DNA from: Rugalucina vietnamica
Taxonomy: Eukaryota; Mollusca; Bivalvia; Lucinida; Lucinidae
Assembly (NCBI GenBank): GCA_964017185.1
Contig: OZ024869.1
Location: 59,174,761 to 59,238,760 of the forward strand
Direction: 5' to 3'
Length of the DNA: 64,000 nt
The notes beneath the pieces are model-generated. The model searched no databases. It was not told the DNA's origin and saw only the letters and a program-made list of their open reading frames with translations. Below, piece after piece: positions 57,086-64,000 of the stretch. Within the stretch, counting starts at the first letter, position 1. The number at the start of each line of letters is the position of its first letter. A program made the position numbers and the translations under genes.

Positions 57086-57089
57086 TTAA

Positions 57090-57774
57090 GTAACGTCATA
57101 TAGAGACGTTGACCTTTGCCCCGCACTCGGTTCGGAAGTGCAGGGAAAAGGCTGTAAATGACGTGTTTTTGTCAGATTTCAATAAAACTTCTTGTATATT
57201 TGCTTATAAAATACTTTTGCAAAAGCAGATATATTCATTTTTCTGTTGAAAATATAAATGGTGTACACGAACTTTTCTGACAAACCACGTATGTATTAAA
57301 CGCATTTGTTACGTGTCTCCGACGTGCTTCTGATGTTTGTTGAATCGAGGTATCTCTATGTCTATGGAAATACATTGGTTGAATTTGCGGCATATTTTTC
57401 CACATGCTCGGTGCGCGGTTTGTCTTGACTGCGATAGAAAATTGAGGCTATTGATATGACACTTGTGTCATATCTTTTCTTGTGTATGTTTGATTCAATC
57501 GTTTACGAGGCAGAAATATACAATTAGATCGTTTATGCTTATTCTGTGTGCATTATCAGACATTTCTTGCCTAACCCGAGATGTATTTTGAGATATAAAT
57601 ACACAATACATTGACAAAAAGTTAGGGATTATCTCGAGATAACTTTCATTTCAGAACAATTTCATTTATCCAAATACTCCATTAAAAATAATGGTTTGGT
57701 CGTGTGTTCGTTCGTTCATTCATTTGTTTGTTTTCTTGCTTTACGACCACGGCCTACTGCCAATGTCATATCGG
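57090..57774. other. Unassigned sequence
   Basis: No recognised gene. The stretch before 57774 (TTTGTTTGTTTTCTTGCTTTA) resembles the start of repeat R-C. Confidence 0.35.
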
Positions 57775-57782
57775 GACTATCA

Positions 57783-58092
57783 TCCCGGAGGGGGTACTCC
57801 CATATTAAAGCAGTACGGGTATGTGCCGCGGTAAAGTCCCCCTTTTTTGAGTTTTATTAGCTCTGAATGCACCTACTTTTTCAATTCGATTAGCTCTAAA
57901 AGCACCCGCTTTTTCTTAATGCACCCATTTTTCCCAATTCGATCAGCTCTAAAGGTACAACTTTTACCGTTCTTTCAGCTCTGAAAGCATCCACTTTTTC
58001 GGTTTGATCAGCTCCGTAAGCCGCCTTCTTTTTAACATAGGGCGGCACATACATACCCGTTTTATATGTGAGTACCCTCCCCCCCCCCCCGA
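57783..58092. mobile_element. MITE with 8-bp target duplication GACTATCA
   Basis: It is flanked by GACTATCA (57775-57782, 58093-58100). The inverted ends contain GGAGGGGGTACTCCCATATT on the left and, in reverse complement on the right, GGGAGGGTACTCACATAT, with ACGGGTATGTGCCGC further in. The core is about five ~40-bp units with TCAGCTCTAAAAGCACCC and ACTTTTTC. An 8-bp duplication fits the hAT type, but the terminal bases are not the usual hAT ones. Confidence 0.8.
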
Positions 58093-58199
58093 GACTATCA
58101 GTTATTCTGACTATAATATATAAACTTTAAGCATCAGAGAAAGGGGAAGGATGTCTATACAAATATATATACATTTACATTTACTAACGGAATTATCCA

Positions 58200-58446
58200 A
58201 CGGAGCTATGAAGCGGAGTGATAAATGATGAAGAAAGGGGCTTAGCTATGAAGAAAACGTGTTATGCTTTGAGGAAGAACAGTCCAGCTGATTGTACTAT
58301 AACGAAATACGCTGATCAGCACTGTATCGTCGAGAGGCGTATTTAATAGCTTCCTCACTGGTAACTGTCTTTCTCGTTTTGAAAAAAGCATAATTCTTCC
58401 GTTACAAGAGTATGTGTTTATGCATAATAGGTATTGTCTTGTGTGT

Positions 58447-58483
<37 letters not shown>

Positions 58484-59035
58484 CGATATGCATGCTTATA
58501 TTTATATTTATGTACTGTTTATATGTACCTCGCTTCTTATTAGATGAAGAAAAAACTATATGCATTACAGAAAGTGATCAGTTAACTTCTTCTTGTACGT
58601 GAAACTATCACGGTTCATACAGTAACCAGCATTGCTACATTATAAAAGAAAATAGTTTTAAAAAAGAGTGCGCCGGTGTTAGATTTAAAATCCAACGACT
58701 GCTTGAGTGACCCGATGTAAGCGCAGGAGTGATTGTATTGATAATGAACTAGTGAAACTGCAGCGGACTACTTATGTGCAATGAAAACTTACTATTCCAT
58801 ACTTTTTTAAAGCAAGAAAGACATTTACCAGCTTAGAAAGACATTTACCAGCTTTGCTTCGTTGCCAAATAAGCTGAGGAGGCTATAACATACACCTCTT
58901 GACAATACCAGGCTGGCCGGTGCATTTCATTATAGTACAATCAACTGGGCTGCTCTTGCTCATAGTATAACACATTTTCTTCATAGCTAGTCTCCTTTCT
59001 TCATCGCTATCACACCACTTCATAGCATATCGATT
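58200..59035. mobile_element. Inverted-repeat element with ~105-bp arms
   Basis: The left arm (about 58205-58306) has GCTATGAAGCGGAGTGATAA, AGCTATGAAGAAAACGTG and GATTGTACTATAACGAAAT. It is matched in reverse complement at about 58925-59030. A poly(T) run of about 35 bases (58448-58482) lies inside. No transposase or certain target duplication was found. Confidence 0.65.
58448..58482. repeat. Poly(T) tract
   Basis: About 35 consecutive T. Confidence 0.9.
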
Positions 59036-59463
59036 ATTTTCCAATCACAGCTATATAAATGACGTTAATGATCACAAATCTTCATCATTAGTCAAAATAA
59101 AAATAAAATATTCGGAATAAAATGGATGCATTGCATGCGGCTTATTTATGTTGAAAATCTAGCATACAACCTAAAAACACGTGTTGCACTCACCTCAAAA
59201 GTGATTCCAGGCTATGTTTTCAGCAGATCGGCAGGAGGTGAAAGAAGCTAGATAAATTAGCCACATCACACCACTTCAATTTTTGAAAAGTGTTTTAAAA
59301 TAGGAGTAATTGATAATACAACAAAAGAACAAAAAGTCACTTACACGTTTCGAATCCCGCAGCTGCATAGTTGGAAGTACCGCAAATGAATTTATAATCA
59401 TTGCATTTTGCTATGAAAAAGCTGGATTGGTGGTCGTGATAGAAGGCGTTCTCTATTGCATTT
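59036..59463. other. Unassigned sequence
   Basis: No recognisable feature beyond a B-box-like TTTCGAATCCC near 59346. Confidence 0.3.
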
Positions 59464-60600
59464 TTAGCTCACCTGAGCCGAAGGCTCACAGGTGAGCTTA
59501 TAGTATAGCAGTCGAGCCGGCGAACGTGCGTGCGTCCGTCCGTCCGTCCGTCCGTCCGTCCGTGCGTGCGTTCGCATTTTCAAACTTGAATATCTCTAAG
59601 ACAACAAGGCCAATCGCGATCAAGTTTTATCTAAAGCATCAATTATAATGGGAAAAATGTTGTGACCACTCTAGCGCCATTATTTTTCAGTGGATCTTCT
59701 TCATTCTTGCAGGTAACAAGGACAACTACAATATCTCGGATGGGTTCGAATTTCAGCTAGATCCGACCTCTGACTGTGGAGTTAGCTGCCCTTGAGTGTT
59801 TGAAAAATCATAATTTAGTGTTGTGGCCACTCTAGCGCCTTCAATTTTGATCGCACCATCTTCATACTTGGAAGTAACAAGGATAGCTATAACATCTCGG
59901 ATGAGTTCGAATTTCAGCCAGATCCGACCCTTGACTGCAGAGTTATATGCCCTTGACTGTGTGAAAAATCAATATTTAGTGTTGTGGCCACTCTAGCGCC
60001 TTCACTTTTATTTAGATCTTCTTTATTCTTGGAAGTAACGAGAAAATCTATAACATCTCGGATGAGTTCGAATTTTGACCAGATCCCACCTCTGACTGCG
60101 GAGTTATCTGCCCTTAAGTGTTTGAAAAATCAATATTTTGTGTTGTGGCCACTCTAGCATCTTTGTTTTTCAGTGGATCTTCTTCATTCTTGCAGGTAAC
60201 AAAGATAACTATAACATCTCGGATGAGTTCGAATTTCGGCCAAATCCGACCTCTGACTGTGGAGTTAGCTGCCTTTTAGTGTTTGAAAAATCGATATTTA
60301 GTGTTGTGGCCACTCTAGCATCTTTGTTTTTCAGCGGATCTTCTTCATTCTTGCAGGTAACAAGGATAACTACAATATCTCGGATGAGTTCGAATTTAGG
60401 CCATATCCGACCTCTGACTGCGGAGTTAGCTGCCCTTTAGTGTTTGAAAAATCAATATTTTGTACTGTGGCCACTCTAGCGCCTTCAATTTTGATCGGAT
60501 CTTCTATTTTGGAAGTAACAAGGATAACCATGACATCTTGGATGAGTTCGAATTTGAGCCAGATTCGACCCTGGACTGCGGAGTTAGTTGCCCTTGAATG
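59464..60600 (-). mobile_element. CTCACCTGAG-family 3' end with a third satellite (160-bp units)
   Basis: On the plus strand it opens with the same terminal hairpin and TTATAGTATA as the other copies. A (CGTC)n/CCGT run follows, then about six tandem ~160-bp units marked by CACTCTAGCGCC near 59669, 59828, 59988, 60150, 60312 and 60472. Units share AACATCTCGGATGAGTTCGA and GACTGCGGAGTTA. The unit is unrelated to the 445- and 165-bp cassettes. The family's 5' end is not visible. Confidence 0.8.
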
Positions 60601-60814
60601 TAACTTTTTTAATATCATATTCATAACTAGAGCATATACATCATTAAGCCAACTTTTACTTGTAAACAGTGCAGATACGAAAGTTCAAAAGGATGTTATG
60701 GCATTAATAAATGGAAATCAGAAACAACTACTGCACATTGATTAATTTATTTGACAATAGCTATGTGAAGTCATTTTGAATCATATCATTGTTATTCAGT
60801 TTAACTGACTTACC
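60601..60814. other. Spacer
   Basis: No recognisable feature. Confidence 0.3.
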
Positions 60815-60885
60815 CACAACATTTGCCTATCAAAAAGGTCGGCGTTCTGCGATCTTATAGTGAGTTCTGTTTTGCCGCTAATACG
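60815..60885 (-). repeat. Inverted repeat P, right copy
   Basis: Reverse complement of 53391-53455 with small differences: CTATAAGATCGCAGAACGCC, GACCTTTTTG, and a weaker GG-AATGTTGT match inward. Confidence 0.65.
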
Positions 60886-63432
60886 GTGTGATATTTGTCT
60901 TGTGGCAGAAGGAGCAGAAAAATCGATTAAGCAACATTTTATGGAATTCATAAAAGAGGGTGGACATAATTTTGTTATAAATGTGTGAATAATTACCCGT
61001 AATTAGCTTCCTCGATGAAGACAGTGTAGATGCACACAGTTAACTGCCTCAGCAAGGCACAGACTGATGTTTTATTTTAAAGGACTAGTTTCCTTATGGG
61101 GATGTTTCACTGAATTTACTTGGTCCCGATACAAAGATTTTTTTAACGGATTTGTTCTCTTGCACAGCAAATTTCCACAAAGCAGCGTCGGCAATAACAT
61201 TAATTGCATAATCTATTGCGCTGGCTCCCAAGCAAGTGTCATTTGTGGTTAGTTTGAGCAAGGGTTAGTTTGAGCAAAGGCACTGTGAATTGATTTTCTA
61301 TAGCTATAAGCGGCTTTGATTTGAGAGGCTAATTCCATTTCGGGTTCCATACATGCGAAATCATTTTATCATAATGTCAAATATATCTTGAACTGCATCA
61401 AAACATGTTTTTGTCTTAAAATGATTGACTAAAATAAAATTTGATGATAAAATTGGGAACTATTTTTTCATTAAGACTATATCGAAAGGGTGGTCGGCTT
61501 CGAAAGAAATCAATAAAAACTTTTATAAAAAAAATACGATACAAAAAGTTGTAATTGCAAAATTTCATGTAACTTATATTTGTAAATTAGATAAATATAA
61601 ATGTTATTTTATGCCACTGCATCATTTTTCCCTTTTTTCCATTTTCTATCTGTGTGTGTGTGTGTGTAAAAACCCTCGCAGATAGTCCTTTCGATTTTTC
61701 CACGTTGCTTTAGGGGTCACAACACCCAAAAATCTTCCATAGGCCACAATGCACAATGACACTCTCAGCTGTTACCAAACATTGCATGACCAAAAGGACT
61801 CCCAGCGCCTTATACCTTAGCCATACACCTGGTGCAGATTTGAGGAGGGGTAGTTTACAGACAGACGCTTCCGACGAGAAAAAGTCTGTTTTAAGACCGT
61901 GTTTTGTACACCCAAATGTCGTACGCTAGTGACACTTTGCAGTGCATAAAAATATAGAACAGACACAAAGAAATGTGCTGGTAATACAGTGTCACTCACC
62001 TAGACAAAATTTTCAAATGCACTATTTTCGTGGGGGTACGGCGGAGTGATAAATTTTGAGCGGTGTCGCACCTTTAGTAGCAGTAGTAGTAGTAATAGTA
62101 GTAAGTGGCCTTTTTTCGTCATGTCGGGCTGAACGGACAATCCAAGGTTCCACCACAAGGACGATGGGCTTCAAATCGTGGCGGTGACAGCAAAGTACAA
62201 ATCGCGCTGTTCGCCGGTGCCCAAAGTACACGGATAATGCAAGTCAAGCCGGAAAAAATAGAAGGAACACTTCTTTTTAGAATTTTGAACGCCATGTTCG
62301 AAAAGTGAGCATAAAAATGGATAGGAAATCGGTGCCAATTCGGCTGCAAATCAGTGATTTCACTATCTTGCTCGAGAGCAAAAGTAGGTCAAATGCAATA
62401 TCCTATCAGGTTGCTCTCATTCAGGGCCGCGCTTAATGGCGAAATGACATAGTTTGAGACTGCACTTGATTAAGCAGCTACGGACACTGCAATCCATGTG
62501 GACAGGTGGTATCGGACGTTTGCTTGCGGCAGAGCGATGAGTTTCTGTGGTGATGAGCAGGAGGAAGTGGTCTCTGTGTTGCAAGCTGGAGAAAACTTAT
62601 GCTGGTTGGATGTTTACCAGTGCAGACGGGGGTGCGTTGTCCTACGGGTAGCTGATGATAGGATGTTCTTATATAATATAGGGGCTGAACATCCGTGTCA
62701 GCTTTATTTTTAATTTTGATACCCGCGGCCTAAATAGTTCAGAAAGATGTCATGGTACAGGGTGGAGTTACCAAAGAAGTTTTATGTAATCACTGTACCA
62801 TATTTAGATTTTTGGTTTGTGTATGATGGTTTTTAGTTTTTGGTTGTGGATTGGGTGGATCGCGACATTCCATAGGGCAGATCCAATCAGGAGGCGTTGT
62901 GAGTTAACTATCTAATTAACGTAGTTCGTAACCATTCGTGTGTAAAAAAAATATAGTAAGTTACTAATGTCTTTTTTTATATATTGACATTGTGGGACCG
63001 TCGCACCTTTAGAACTCTTCGCGCACTTATATATAGTTATGACAAATCTGACCCAGATTCCGTAGCACAATCGTCTACTATATTCTATAATTAGATGGCA
63101 GCGTTAGGATTATGCATTATGGTTGGTGGAATTTTGGGGACTGTAAACGTATCTGTAGAAATCAATTACAGGTACATGAAACACGCACATTCTGGATGTT
63201 TCCTGAACCCTGGGGGCAATGAAATCCTTTTTTTTTTTCAGTGTAAAAGTGTTAATAGGACTTGGCATTTTGTTTCAATTTCAAAGACATACGCTCGTAG
63301 ATGTATTTTTCGAGCGATCAAAGATCAGGTAACTCTACCACATTTCCAACAACAAGCTTAACATTCATACTTTCTCTTGCAGAAACTGGGAATTATACTA
63401 CATTGCATTTAGTTGGTTAAAATGTGTACCCA
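60886..63432. other. Unassigned sequence with minor simple repeats
   Basis: A (TG)n run lies near 61653-61668 and an (AGT)n-like run at 62078-62105. GTCGCACCTTTAG occurs near 62067 and 63000. Open frames up to 88 codons (62105-62349, 62498-62713, 63095-63361) have no recognised domains. No RNA gene was identified. Confidence 0.35.
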
Positions 63433-64000
63433 TATCAAGCCATTGGTCCTGATATCGCTCACCTGAGATTTTGTCTTTGATGAATGACCTTTGGCTAAGG
63501 CCATGTTGGCCAAAGTAAAATGTAAACTTGACCTCAAATACTCACATAATTATTAACACTATAAACTGTCTGTATCTACTAACTTTCAGATCTTCCTGGC
63601 AATATTTGACCTTTCTGATTAAATTAACAGTTTAATAGGTCAATGTCAACCCAAGGTCATGATTTATATCAACTACGAAGGGCCAGAGCCCCCAATGCTA
63701 CTTACCAAGTTTCATTGAAATCAGTCCACCGATTCCAGAGAAGCTATAACACGCCTGGGAAACGGTCAATTTGTACACCGCCGGTGCTCCATTGTAAGTG
63801 AAGTTGACGGTTTCCGGTGCCGGAGTTGACCGACGTAAATAGAGAGAATTTTACTGGGTCAACCAGTTCAAGGTAAAATATTTTCCTTATTCTAAATCCA
63901 TTCAAAAATCGGAGAATGTCAGATGATGCGCCTATGATTGGGGATTTTACAGGAACTCTAAATTAACAGTTTAATAGGTCAATGTCAACCCAAGGCCATG
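63433..64000 (+). mobile_element. CTCACCTGAG-family repeat, copy B9 (runs off the window)
   Basis: It starts near AAGCCATTGGTCCTGATATC with GCTCACCTGAG, then TGACCTTTGG and TTGACCTCAAATACTCAC. A segment with TTAACAGTTTAATAGGTCAA at about 63621 is repeated at about 63960. Between the two, 63745-63950 is foreign-looking sequence with a GCCGGTG/CACCGCCGG palindrome. Confidence 0.65.

Overview
This window reads as a transposon-dense stretch of an animal genome, most likely a bivalve mollusc. The base composition is AT-rich, TACATGTA-type palindromes are very common, and tRNA-derived SINEs, pentanucleotide-tailed LINEs and long TGACCTTGACC-bearing repeats occur throughout. A scallop-like or other pteriomorph bivalve is my best guess, but no species-diagnostic gene is present. 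Only one convincing host gene fragment is visible: the last coding exon (minus strand, 52764-53329) of a rhodopsin-class neuropeptide receptor resembling cholecystokinin/sulfakinin receptors. Almost all other coding sequence is retroelement debris. I saw no operons, CRISPR arrays or complete tRNA/rRNA genes.

Layout. At 1-4096 there are simple repeats, one dispersed repeat and a small inverted-repeat element. At 4097-7176 lie two adjacent copies of a long repeat family, here called the CTCACCTGAG family because of its conserved ends. The second copy is split by a 14.7-kb insertion (7177-21892) with ~100-bp terminal inverted repeats and a perfect 9-bp target duplication, and it resumes at 21893-22637. 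Inside that insertion are two minus-strand LINEs (11094-18010 and 18030-20360). The first LINE is itself interrupted by a Tc1/mariner-type element (11208-13795, with three further SINE-like inserts) and a mariner MITE (14028-14980). The region 22.6-31.1 kb holds more CTCACCTGAG copies, one of which contains a 415-bp miniature LTR element (TRIM).

From 31.7 to 52.2 kb there is a stack of LTR-retrotransposon remains on the minus strand. Two ~465-bp LTR-like direct repeats lie 20 kb apart, the upper one next to a primer-binding site. Between them are an SGNH-hydrolase-like ORF, a PNMA-like gag and a broken Gypsy-type pol (RT end, RNase H, integrase with an internal deletion). Two more LINEs, a 1-kb fold-back repeat and two more CTCACCTGAG copies are nested in this stack. 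The region 52.7-64 kb holds the receptor exon, several MITE-like elements with clear target duplications (TTAA; GACTATCA), a CTCACCTGAG-family end carrying a different satellite, and the start of another copy running off the window.

The most interesting theme is nesting and modularity. The CTCACCTGAG family keeps the same 5' palindrome and 3' hairpin, but its members carry at least three unrelated tandem-repeat cassettes (about 445, 165 and 160 bp). This looks like a non-autonomous, rolling-circle/Helentron-like element that swaps or amplifies internal satellites. One insertion has its empty site preserved in paralogous repeats, which nearly fixes the element's ends.
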